DNA of 64,000 nt from positions 2,232,885-2,296,884 of the forward strand of contig NW_017803910.1 of the NCBI RefSeq assembly GCF_001625305.1, given 5' to 3'. Every line of letters begins with the position of its first letter. The first letter of the stretch is position 1. Below, piece after piece: positions 1 through 10,342 of the stretch. Source of the DNA: Branchiostoma belcheri. Taxonomy: Eukaryota; Chordata; Leptocardii; Amphioxiformes; Branchiostomatidae. The notes under the pieces are model-generated. The model made no database searches and had not been told where the DNA came from. It was given only the letters and a program-made list of their open reading frames with translations. A program made the position numbers and the translations under genes.

Positions 1-2347
1 AGCCATTGACCCTACAACGACCACAACCACGGAAGCTACAACGATGCCAACGACATTTACAGCGACTCCAACAACAGATCCAACAACCACGACAACAACA
101 CATGGTACAACGACTGTTGCTACAACCACGCCAACAACGGTTGCTACAACCACGCCAACGACGCTTCCTACAACCACGGATGCTACAACGACGATTGCTA
201 CAACGACGGATGCTACAACGACCGCTGCTACGACAACACCTACAACCGTCCAAATGACGACTACATCTCTGCCTCTAGTGAAAACGACCACCGCTGACGC
301 CTGCTCACAAATATCCAATTCAGTAATCAAAGGTAAGATATCTTCAACACTGGTAAGAGACTACAAAGTGAAACTTAGATCTATCCGGGAAATGTGGGTT
401 TTCCGCTAGCCTTCTGTTTTAGGACGACACAGATTTGCGTCTTGTGGCATATGTGTGGAAATCAGTGTCAAGATTAAAATAGTTCTTCGAGTCAAAGCTC
501 TAACCCGAACACTTGTTCTTTTTCACGACCTTTTCAATCTTCATCTCTTTCCTTCGCCATTTGCCTGCTTCACTCAATAGAGGAAGAATTTGGAAAAGTC
601 CCACACACAATTTGTAGGTTGAGAAATATGCATTTTGATATCAAATCTCATAGTCATAGGTCTCAGAATGTATGTATCTGTATCGGTATAGCCGGTATAA
701 CCGCCCTTCGGCGTAACACACCAGCTTCGCAGGCAAGCGGCGCGGCGGCAGCTAGCTATATCACACCGAACGGCTTGTATATGTTACACTCAACATATTA
801 CTTGCCTCACTTAAATGAGTTTGTCTGTTGTCTGTGCGTTTGTCTGCGTTGGTGGCGGCATAAAGTTGAAAACATGGAGTGTGCTGTCGCCATGTCTTGT
901 GATATGGTAACGTGCGTGATGTTGGAATAGCAAAAGAATTGGTTGGTCTTCAGATGTGTATCTACCAGGCGCCTTACGTCGAAAATCTTTTGGTTGATTT
1001 CAGTTCCGTCCGTCCGTTTCGGTAGAGGGGCGACCTTTGGAGGTAAAAAGCAGAGCCGCCCCGTAGCCGCGGCCGTCTTGCTCACGGGTAAGAGGGAGAA
1101 GGGTGGAGGACGAAGAGTGGTGAGGAGTGGAGAAATTGTTATAGTTGATTTCGAAAACGAACGTATCGTGAGGTACAACATGCAAGGTGGCTTTAGAGGA
1201 AGTTTCGTACTGTGGGTACCGGGCAGAGCTGACTACAGGCTGAGACCATCCGGCATCGCCGTCGGCACCAGACAGACCTTGTGGGTGGTCGGATTCAACT
1301 ATGTCATCAACTACGGCCGAAACGGCAGACCTCTGAAAAAGATCGAGCTCGAAGTAGGCACGAAGGCGTACGGCGTCGGCGTTAGCCGCAATACCCTGGT
1401 GTATGTGATGGCGGTAAGGATCCAAGGCAGTACAACAGAGAAGGAAATATATGTGTACGCTGAAACAGGCGGTGTCTTCATCAGGAAAGTGAGTCTCGGC
1501 CCGACCACGTCCTTGGGACCGTTCTACATCACAGTCAGCAGCCTCATCTACATCGCAGACACGTCTAGTGACCAGGTGAGTCGCGAGAATCATCAATGAA
1601 GTGTCGTACTGTCATTTATATTGTTATGATAGAAATAATTTTTTCGATTACAAGAACGTTTCCATACTTCCAATCCCTGGCTAATATCGAAAAATTCACC
1701 TTTCTTATGCGCTTTGATTATCCTGTTTTAAAAAAAAACATTTCAAATTATATTTTTAACATCACAAAGAAACGAGAAGAATCCGAAGCTGAAGTAGTTC
1801 TAGAGCTGATGTAGTTATATCAGTAGTCCTGTTTGTACTACAAACATGTATATACCTTTTCATCTGTTCACCTGTACTTAGCCAGATATGGCATGGATGT
1901 ACAATAAAGGTTATCATAAAAATAAGTTGAAAAAACGTGAGTGTGCCGTCACCACGTCTTGTACTTAAACTGGCGTTGGAATAAAAAACAGTGATGATTC
2001 CGGTCATTGAGTCTGCCAGATGCTATTTAAGTTTCTTATGACTTATAACTCAGGTTGACGTGTACAGTGTGAACGGCGAGCACGTGTCCCGGTTCGGGGA
2101 GGATAACCGGTGCGGGGTGGAGCTGAGCTCGCCGCGGGGCCTCAGCACGGACCGGCAGGGGAACGTGCTGGTCACGAGCGAGCTGGCCGGCCGGGTGGAC
2201 CTGTACTCCCCCCAGGGGCAGTTCATCAGGCACGTGGTGACCGGGCTGCGGCGGCCCAAGGACGTGACCGTAGCGCCGGGCGGCCGGCTGGTGGTCATAG
2301 ACCACTCTCCCCAACCCGTACAGATCTTTAAGTTGAACTATAAGTAA
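1..2347 (+). CDS. Thr-rich stalk / NHL beta-propeller membrane protein, 5' partial
   Basis: The 3' part of a gene that enters from the left edge. Exons are <2-332, 1004-1575 and 2054-2347 (stop TAA). Splice phases agree: intron 1 is phase 1 (AG|GTAAGA to TTTCAG) and intron 2 is phase 0 (CAG|GTGAGT to CTCAG). The first exon encodes a mucin-like stretch of TTTPTT/ATTT repeats, a likely O-glycosylated stalk. The other two encode NHL-type blades, with motifs such as IVIVDFENERIVRYN, IYIADTSSDQ and VLVTSELAGRVDLYSPQGQF. NHL propellers usually bind proteins, glycans or RNA; next to a Thr-rich stalk an extracellular ligand-binding role is the likely reading. The gene at 5258-9122 is a close tandem paralogue with the same order. 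Its N-terminal exons, and any TM segment, lie outside the window. Intron 2 interrupts the propeller where the paralogue has none. Confidence 0.8.
677..775 (-). repeat. LINE-tail-like repeat in NHL gene intron 1
   Basis: The segment around GGTATAGCCGGTATAACC, ending in a GCGGCGCGGCGGCAGCTAGC stretch, recurs reversed at 16810-17030, next to a LINE coding remnant. It is therefore probably the 3' tail of the same LINE family in opposite orientation. Confidence 0.5.
815..935 (+). repeat. SINE 3'-tail fragment
   Basis: Contains the GTCTGCGTTGGTGGCGGCAT block and the GAGTGTGCTGTCGCCATGTC block, both also found in the fuller SINE at 12372-12595 and partly at 17424-17600. No tRNA-like head is visible, so this is a truncated copy within NHL gene intron 1. 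Confidence 0.55.
1855..1992 (+). repeat. SINE-tail-like repeat inside NHL gene intron 2
   Basis: The stretch with ATAAGTTGAAAAAACGTGAG followed by TGTGCCGTCACCACGTCTTG matches the tail shared by the copies at 815, 12540 and 17560. It lies in the intron that the downstream paralogue lacks. Confidence 0.45.
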
Positions 2348-3713
2348 CATACACATACATATTCCTTTTTGTGTGTGTTGACCACTTTATGGTTGATTTT
2401 GTTATCTCTATAACCCCTGATTCTCTCTTGTTTATGTTACACCAAAAATAAGCCAGAGCCTAAACCTCTGCTTGTAGAGTGTTGATACATTGTAGTACAT
2501 ACATGTGTCTATCCTCTTCTCATATTCAGTTTGGTAAAAGACAATAGTTTGAAACATCTAATAAGAGTAACTGTGAATATTATGATGTTTTCGGATTGTG
2601 CCCTTCCAGTACAAAAGTCGTCCTTGTACCTATCGAGAGCAAGGTTGAGATAGACAGCATTTCTAATTGAAGTGACTCCATAGAAAGAGCACAATGAAAG
2701 ACCTTGATTGTATCCTTAGATTAGTACCTTTCCACTGCTCGTCACCCAGCAGTTTCTTAAGTCCTAGTAATAACAAACAATGAATAAACTACTAGTATAC
2801 TAAATCTTTTCATTATTCACTTTGAAAGAAACTCTTTATCCAGGCGCTGTATGTAATATATGAACCATTATATGTGTGTGTAAACAATTTCCACCGTTGA
2901 CGCAAGTTCTTCAACTCGTATCATAAATGGGTTACGGTTGCCACGGTCGTGGATTTTTGGGATCAAGTTCACTGAAGTGAGAACAGTGTACGATCTGGTA
3001 CGATTAACAAGGTAAAAGAGGTTCTCGTTTACACAGAGACGCTTGTTCTTGTTCATTTGGGAGAACCGCTCAAGACCCTGTCAGACATTCATGAACATGG
3101 TGCCGAATACTAGCCGAACTCCACCCAACCATGGTTAGGAGTAGGTCGGGAGCAAGGTCGGCTGGTGTTCGGTCAGGTCGCCTGCTATTCGGCAGTCGAA
3201 TGTTTCAAAATGATTAAAACATTTTGGGACGTGTTCGGAGGTCAACTTTGACTCAACTTTTAATTATTAGATATTGGGCCCCCTGGTAGCTTGTTATGGT
3301 ACTACAGCGGAACGTCCTTGATATCTCGTCACAAAGGTTAGCCATTCGGCGAAGGTATGAGATCGTGGAACTCTAGTTTTCTTTCTGGCATCGCTTCTAT
3401 TAATTTGTACCGGGGATTATTTGTCGGCGCGGAGTAGAATTTGGTAAATTTCGGCGTCTCAAAGCAAGAGGGGATTAAAAATGCCTTTCAGACGCCATAT
3501 CCGCATGGGGCATAACTAGCATGTCCGCAACAACTTCTAAGCGTTTTAAAATTTTCATTGAAGATGCCGAAATGTAGCAGACTGTACACTGAGCCGGTAG
3601 AAATCAATTAAAGTGTTGCTAAAATCAAAAAGACGCATTGTATTTTTCAAACTTTATTGTAAAACTCTTGCCCAAGGACTGATAAATAAAGGCTCCCAAA
3701 AAGGGCCAGTCGT
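2348..3713. other. Intergenic DNA after the first NHL gene
   Basis: No supported gene. A possible polyadenylation hexamer AATAAA lies at 2783-2788, about 440 bases after the stop. Near 3348-3390 (CGGCGAAGGTATGAGATC) is a fragment of the repeat whose full copy lies at 14185-15094. Nothing else is recognisable. Confidence 0.5.
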
Positions 3714-3721
3714 AAAGCCTG

Positions 3722-4945
3722 TGGCCTCTACCAGGCTTCGGGAGGCGGCTGGAAAGAGTAGAAATCGGCCAAATAAAGAGATACCATTCCGGGGGAGTTG
3801 GTCTGCTAGAGAGTACAGTTTCCCGCAGAATGTACGACTCTCTGGTGCATGGACCAACTCCCTCGGCATGTCATCTCTCACCGTGCATCTCTCTATGAGG
3901 GTCTGCATGCCCTTTTTCGTTAACCGTTATGGGCTGTTTTAATTTACCGTTAATCGTTGCCGACCCGCTCTAATTCAACGTTAAGCGTTATCAGTATATT
4001 CATCGTGAAGCGTTATTGGTCGTTTTAATTCAACGTAAAACGTTATTTGTCATCCTAAATTCAGCGTTAAGCGTTAATGAAAAATTCTTCGTCACACCTA
4101 ATTTTGCCTTTCAAAGTGCAGGAAAATGCGTCATTAAACGTTTAAAAATACAAAATTTCGCGGGGGAGAGTGCCCCCGGACCCCCCTACATTGCTCGCGC
4201 CTTTAGCGCTCGACTCGCGCTTCTGCGCTCGGTCCCCTTCGGCTCTAGCCAGCACCAGTTTTCCGTCAAATACCGGAAGTTTGCGGAGAGTTACAGAATT
4301 TTTTTTACGAATCCGTCAACCTTGACAGACAAGATTAACAAAATGAGTAAAAATATGAAAACATCAGAAGGACCGACAAACACTCTCAACACCATAATTT
4401 GCCTCTCAAAATGCGGGAAATTGCGTTTTTGAAGGCTTAAAAATTCTAAATTTCCCGGGGGAGCATCCCCCTGGACCCCCCTAGACTAGCGCCTTCGGCG
4501 CTCCCTCTCAAAATCCATCGGTAAAACTGGGCGGACGGAAAAAAGTCCAGCTGGGTAGAGCCCTGGCCAACGTCGACTCGGACTCCCCTTTATTTGTGGA
4601 CGCACTCGGGGGCCAGGGCAGGTGGGGAACACAGGGAACACATACCTTTGATGCGTGCTTCATTACATGTAAGGTATACGTAATTTTGTCAGTGATCACC
4701 TTTTCTCAGAAAGCGAGATACCAAATCCAGTGCAGCTCGAAAAAAAGCCTGTCAATTTACCGTTAAGCGTTATCGGCCCTGCCGAATTTACCGTTAAGCG
4801 TTATCGGCCCTGCCGAATTTACCGTTAAGCGTTATCGGCCCTGCCGAATTTATCGTTAACCGTTGCCAGGACCCCCCCATGCAGACCCTCCTCTATTTGG
4901 CCAATGTCTACTCTTTCAGCCGCCTCCCGAAGCCTGGTAGAGGCT
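3722..4945. mobile_element. Fold-back DNA element, family A, about 1.2 kb
   Basis: The left end (GCCTCTACCAGGCTTCGGGA at 3724, continuing through a GAAAGAGTAGAAATCGGCCAAATA-type segment) and the right end at about 4888-4945 are inverted repeats of roughly 55 bp. AAAGCCTG occurs directly outside both ends (3714-3721 and 4946-4953), a probable target duplication of 8-9 bp. The interior holds the 31-bp repeat, two GC-rich blocks of the CGGGGGAG...CCCCC type and no transposase. It is therefore non-autonomous. Mutator-like or hAT-like mobilisation would fit the duplication length; the superfamily is unresolved. Confidence 0.65.
4751..4869 (+). repeat. 31-bp tandem repeat, about 3.5 units
   Basis: Units contain AATTTACCGTTAAGCGTTAT followed by CGGCCCTGCC. 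Three are nearly identical and the last has diverged. Related ACGTTAAGCGTTAT words are scattered through 3920-4080, at 18435-18500 and in altered form at 20845-21010, so the unit belongs to a dispersed repeat rather than to this locus only. Confidence 0.75.
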
Positions 4946-5257
4946 AAAGCCTGCTGACTAGTTTTGGCAAGTCTTGAAGACTGACATGTTTTGAATACAG
5001 TCTAGTCGACAGCAAGACGACGTGGGCGGCAGAACCGTCCATGTGCGAGTTAATTGCGTTCCAAGTTCCAATAAGTCTGTAAACTGCATACTCACGTGAA
5101 AGGGGCAAAAATAGATCCGTACCTCACGAAGAGACTCCCGAGTCAATAGACACTGCAGAAAGAAAGGACTGGCATTTGGCAACTTTGTCTCTGTTTCGAC
5201 TGGAGTGAGTTTCAACAATGTCCTTGGTTTGAACAAGGAGATTATACAAAATACAAA

Positions 5258-8200
5258 ATGGCGTGCGCTCCTGAGCAAGTCGAAGCGGTACAGAAAAATC
5301 TCCGATCAAAGATACCAGCTGTACGTGAAACTTTCCACCGTCAGAGCTTCACTTTACAGCGTATTGAGGAGGGCGACTGCACTTACGAGGAACCCCGACA
5401 GACGTGCGACTGCACCTACGAGAAACCCCGACAGACGTGCGACTGTACGTACGAGAAACCTCAAGAGACGTGCGACTGTACGTACGACAAACCTCAAGAG
5501 ACGTGCGACTGTACCTACGACGAACCCCGACAGACGTGCGACTGTACCTACGACAAACCTAAAGAGACGTGCGACTGTACGTACGACAAACCTCAAGAGA
5601 CATGCGACTGCACCTACGAAGAACCCCGACAGACGTGCGACAGTACCTACGACGAACCGCATCAGACGTGCAACTGTACGTACGAGAAACCTCAAGAGAC
5701 GTGCGACAGTACCTACGACGAACCCCGACAGACGTGCGACTGCACCTACGAGAAACCTCAAGAGACGTGCGACTGTACGTACGAAGAACCCCGACAGACG
5801 TGCGACTGTACGTACGAAGAACCCCGACAGACGTGCGACTGTACGTACGACGAACCGCAAGAGACTCGCGATGAACCCCGACAGACGCACGACGGTACGG
5901 ACGAACCCCCTGCGATCAGACTTATACCGCCGCCATCTCAAGAAGCATCTCAACACGCGGAAAGACAAACAGATGCGCCCCAGGAGGACCCGCCATCGGC
6001 TTCAGGTGTGTGCGTGCGTGTGCGTGCGTGTGCGTGTGTGTGCGTGCGTGTGTGTGTGTGTGTATGTATTTGTTATCCAGTATATTTTTGTTTTGTTTTG
6101 CCGCCTTAAAATGACATTGTATTCCTAAACTCTAGTATAGGTGGTGTGTACATTTGCCCTAGCCTCTACCAGGCTTCAGAAGCGGCTGAAAAGAGTAGAA
6201 AGTGCCCAAATAGACAGATGATATGCCGGGGGAGTTGATCCGCGTTAAGAGAACAGGTTGTTGCTGAAAAAAAAATGTTCTCTTAGCGCGGACCAACTCC
6301 CCCGGTATATTCTCTGTCTATTTGACCAATTTCTACTCTTCCAGCCGCTTCCCGAAGCCTGGTAGAGGCTACATTTACCCTGACTGCACGCACGTTTTTG
6401 CAACTGAACATAAGTGTATATTATAAATCTGTAGACACGGGAGAGGGAGAGGACCAGAAGTGTTCCCTGCCCGTGAAGTTTCCACTCCGCAGTGTTCTCA
6501 CCACCGCTGCCGTGATCATTGTTATCCTCATCATCATTCCCAACATCACGACTGTCTCAAACATGGCCGGGAGGACGACAGCTCATCCAGACACACAGGT
6601 GAGAGACAGACAGACATTTTCAATCTACTTATGTCATGCCCCGACTCCATATCTACGTACAAGCCAATACATATGCAGTGCCTTACAAAAGAGAGAAAAT
6701 ATTGTAACAGACAGAAATGTTTAACGTAAATTATGTCAATACGAATAGTTTCTTAGAATAGACTTACGGTATTGATCACATTGTCATTGTTGCCATGCAC
6801 TGAGCCATGTACAAATGTCGAGCAATAAAGTTCATGTATCTGTCTGTCTGTCTGTATGCGAAAATTTGGCCTTAGCCTGATCAAGCTCCGATAGTTGACA
6901 AATATGAATTTCATTATCCATCATTTTTGGATAAACCTTTTATGCAAGTGACTTTTTGATGTTGATTTACATTCAATAATATTCTTGTGAAATGCAAAAA
7001 TGACAATATTTTATCAAGGACAGTGAATATATATTCAATCTTCTTCTGTTAGGTACCAGAAGGTGCTAACTGGATTTCTATACCGGCCACGGTATCCACA
7101 AGAACCCCGCCGTTCAACCCTCCGACAGAGGCGGGGCAGACACCCGAGGCAGACACAGGTAGACTTCGCCAAAAAACAGTTACTCAAGCAACTGGACATG
7201 ATTTGGGAAATGGTCAGACGTTTCTGGTAGCATCCTCTACCTTTCGTCAGTGACACTAGAGAACTTGTGCAGAAATGCAGGTATATAAGCAAGAGCTATT
7301 GGTCAATAGTAGAAAGTGCTCAAAAGTTCTTGCTACTCGAAAGGTAGTGGATGCTACTTGAAACGTCTGACCGTTTCCAAAACCATATCCAGTTGTTGAG
7401 TAACTGTTTTTTTTTGCGTATCTTATTACCTGTATTACCTGGATGTATAACCTTCACCGACACAGGTACACTAGTTTTTGTGGGCCTGTCAATCATTTTT
7501 GTATGACGTCACTCATGATTGTTTGTTGAACGCTTTATATATATAGCCAGACTACATCGTCATTGTGGGCAATAAAGCTCATTCACTCATTCACTCACTC
7601 ACTCACTCACTCACTCACTCACTCACTCACTCCACTCACTCACTCACTCACTCCACTCACTCACTCACTCATTCATTATGTAGGTATATACAAGATAACT
7701 ATTCCCTTACTTCTTAATCCTATATTTTTGTTACCAACTTTAGAAGAGGCGACTACAATACTAACAACACTGACCACAGTCGCATCAAGCATGCCCACCA
7801 TATCGTGCAGAGCTGATATCAGGAAGTCAAGAGGCAAGTTTACCGCCCATGTAGAGTTTTGTTTTGGAAATAATTTGAACGTGCCCTACGTCCCAGAGAA
7901 AAATGACAAAAAGTTGTGCTAGAATGAATGAATGTTACAATGTATGGCAAGTTGGTAACAATGACAATGTGATCAATACAGTAAGTCTGTTCCAAGAAAC
8001 TATTACTACAGGAATATGAACGTAAACGGTATATGACACGATGTACGTTAAGCGTTTCTGTCTCTCTTTTGTAACGCACTACATACATGTGTAATATATA
8101 CGCCTAAGCACGTAGATATGGAGTCGGGGCATGACATAAGTAGATGTCCCAAAGCTAAAAAGGCAAAAATAAGGCAGAGGGGGCATGCTTGCCATGCATG

Positions 8201-9122
8201 TTTTTTTTAATATTGTAGGAGCTTCTGTAATTTGAGCTGTAAATCTTTCCACTTTCGTGTAATGTTTAATTTTTTACCTTTTATTACAGCAGGCCTGACA
8301 CTACGCACTGGACCCCTGGCCAACAAAATAAGTCCGCTTGCAGTCGCTATTTCAAACAACAACGATGAAATCTTCATAGCTGATTATAACAATTGGTGTA
8401 TCTTAGTATACAACACCACAGGGGCTTGTATTGGCCATTTCAAAACCATGGTGCTAAACGAAGTCCTTGGCTTTTTGACCCGTTTTCGTCCTGTTGGCGT
8501 GGCAGTGGACAGGGAGGGGGGCATTTGGGTGGCGGGGCATAACTATGTGGTCAGATATAACAGAGAGGGCGGAATTCTTTGCCGCATTTTCATAAGTGGT
8601 AGGCTGGCATACGGGGTCGCCGTCAACAGTGAAACAGGCGAGGTTATTGTTGTTGGATGTGACCATAAACCCGTGAGGAATTCGACTGGGTGCAGTACCA
8701 GCATCTACCGCCAGGACGGCACTCTCGTGCGTGGTAGGTTCACCACAGGGCCCGAGATGAAGGGACCCGGGTATGTGGCAGTGGGGAAGGGCGGGAAGAT
8801 CTTTGTGTCGGACTGGTTCGGGGACTCTGTTAACGTGTATGACAGCAAAGGGCGGTTTGAATTCAGCTTTAGAGTGCTTGAGCGCGCTGGGCGGAAAGAT
8901 AGACTGTTGGAGGGTCCGCGTGGTCTGTGTTCCGTTAGTTCTGGTCATATACTGGTGTCGGATTTTGGAAACAACCGGGTTGCCATGTTTACCGCTACGG
9001 GTCAGTTCGTGCGTGACATGGTCACTGATATCAGAAAACCACATGGCGTGGTCTTCAGAGGGCGTTTATTGGTCATTGTTGGTGAGAGTATTAAAATTTA
9101 CACTCATTACATTATCAATTAG
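5258..9122 (+). CDS. Type II membrane protein: YxxP repeat tail, TM, Ser/Thr stalk, NHL propeller
   Basis: Five exons: 5258-6005, 6435-6598, 7053-7158, 7744-7833, 8290-9122, giving 646 aa. Phases are 1, 0, 1, 1 and agree throughout. The ATG at 5258 has a good context (AAAATGG). Residues 41-205 are fifteen 11-residue repeats of the form CTYEEPRQTCD, all with YxxP. Exon 2 has basic residues and then a hydrophobic segment (VLTTAAVIIVILIIIPNITT); the positive-inside rule puts the N-terminus in the cytoplasm. Exons 3-4 give a short Pro/Ser/Thr stalk. Exon 5 encodes the NHL propeller, with EIFIADYNNWCILVYN, KIFVSDWFGDSVNVYDSKG and HILVSDFGNNRVAMFTATG. Intron 4 appears to be GC-AG (AG|GCAAGT) with a CAGCAG acceptor. 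By analogy with p130Cas-type YxxP substrates, the tail could recruit SH2 adaptors (Crk, Nck) when phosphorylated; that is inference. The gene is a tandem paralogue of the one at 1-2347. Confidence 0.85.
5378..5872 (+). repeat. Coding 33-bp tandem repeat, 15 units (YxxP array)
   Basis: Each unit encodes (C/S)TY(E/D)(E/K/D)P(R/Q/K/H)(Q/E)TC(D/N). The Y and P are kept in all 15 units: YEEP four times, YEKP four times, YDKP three times, YDEP four times. The last unit ends TRD and degrades into DEPRQTHDGTDEP. Variation falls at positions outside the Tyr and Pro. Confidence 0.95.
6006..6065 (+). repeat. (GTGC/GT)n microsatellite directly at a 5' splice site
   Basis: The intron after exon 1 of the YxxP gene starts inside this run (TTCAG|GTGTGTGCG...). 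The donor GT is the first repeat unit, so repeat-length changes act next to the splice junction. Confidence 0.85.
6161..6370. mobile_element. Fold-back element, family A, 210 bp
   Basis: AGCCTCTACC at 6161 and GGTAGAGGCT at 6370 bound an almost continuous palindrome, with a central GAGAACA...TGTTCTC arm pair and an A-rich loop. It is flanked by direct repeats of 11 bp with one mismatch (ACATTTGCCCT at 6150-6160, ACATTTACCCT at 6371-6381). It sits in intron 1 of the YxxP gene. Confidence 0.8.
7162..7458. mobile_element. Inverted-repeat element abutting an exon 3 splice donor
   Basis: Arms of roughly 80 bp (about 7167-7245 and 7338-7418, containing CAGTTACTCAAG and CTTGCTACTCG-type sequence) are inverted. 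The ten bases GACACAGGTA lie on both sides (7152-7161 and 7459-7468), and the left copy contains the CAG|GTA donor of exon 3. A related end occurs at 23570-23650. The left terminus looks about 30 bp shorter than the right, so exact element ends are uncertain. Confidence 0.6.
7568..7675 (+). repeat. (CACT)n microsatellite after an AATAAA-bearing tail
   Basis: A run of TCACTCACT units follows GGCAATAAAGCTCATTCACT. It looks like the simple-repeat tail of a retroposed element, in an intron of the YxxP/NHL gene. The same motif is found at 11915-12026. Confidence 0.8.
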
Positions 9123-10342
9123 AGAGTAGGACCGGCAGCATATAGCCTCTACCAGGTACACTTCTAAGATCGGCGGCTATCCTGATGTGTGTCCTTGTTA
9201 ACGTTAGGGGCAAGCCATGAAGGGCAAGGCTAACTACACTCACGTACCCCTTACACCTGCACACGTACACCATGTACCAAGCCGTCGCAAAGGATTAGGT
9301 ATTTGATTGTCTGCCACGCAGGTGTTATAGTATTGCATACAATAATGCATCCAATCTTCGAGAGTGCCGTGTGTATGTCTGGTATTACATTCTGTAGACA
9401 TGTTAATTAAGTTAAGTAAGAACATACAGTAGACTCCCACCACGCACAGCGCTGTATGATATGATGCTCTTCCTTTGTTTCAATATACACTGTTGAAGGT
9501 TGTTTTCACAGCTGATATTTATGTTTACTGAAGGAAAACATATTGTTGTTACTTTTCTCGTTCATTTTTTTCTACCTTGTACTGTACTGTACTGTACTAC
9601 ATAAGAGTCGTCTTAGAGGATACACTAACAAATGATATACAAAAATGTATTCCGCCATGCACCAGCAAAAGCATACTTATATGTACTGAATCAAACTTAT
9701 GTATATGTTTAGAATTGAACTTCTTTTTTTTCTAATTTGATTCTATACATTCTATTTGTATTTAATAACAGTACGCATTTTTTGTGTAAAACTTATCAAC
9801 ATATACATAATAAACGAGAGAGAGAGAGAGAGAAAGAAAGATTCTTTTTGATTCTATGTAACGTTATTACGTATATTCAAACATACTTTCACAGAGGATG
9901 TATCCATATATATTTTAGTAGAAATTCCCTCTAAGTAAATGCGAATTCTGACACGGTTTTTAAAGATGACGTCACCAACTTTGCCGAAAAGCACGACAAG
10001 TCGAAAATCTCGTTCCCAGCATACAGTGGTGGGATGAGAAGGTCACCTCGTACCCAGGTGTCGTCTGACGGTTTGTATCTGCAATGAGAGAAACCTATTG
10101 AGAGAAAGATAACATGCCATGGGGAGATGGTGCTCTAAATGAGTACAGTTTTCGTGTCTTTCCAGCCGCTTCCGAAGCCTGGTAGAGGCTAGAAGAAAAT
10201 AACAAGGGTCTTTAACTTTAAAAGATACAGACATGACAGACAGGGCACTTTATACATATAATTATGACTCCATGAGATACATAAGTTTTAAAATATGAAA
10301 TTGCCTTCAGTTATGCTGCAAAAAGAGTACATAATTCCTTCT
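9123..10342. other. Intergenic DNA between the NHL gene and the Kelch gene
   Basis: The two genes converge here. AATAAA occurs near 9808 on the + strand, with a GA-rich microsatellite at about 9818-9840. Partial family A ends are seen at 9145-9160 and at 10150-10191. No coding sequence can be supported. Confidence 0.5.

Noticed and set aside
1000-1596. 198-codon minus-strand frame opposite the first NHL gene
   Set aside because: It is antisense to a well-supported exon with correct splice phases and has no recognisable domain.
5354-5968. 204-codon minus-strand frame and shifted + frames over the YxxP exon
   Set aside because: The 33-bp repeat keeps other frames open too. Only the frame starting at 5258 joins in phase to the TM, stalk and NHL exons.
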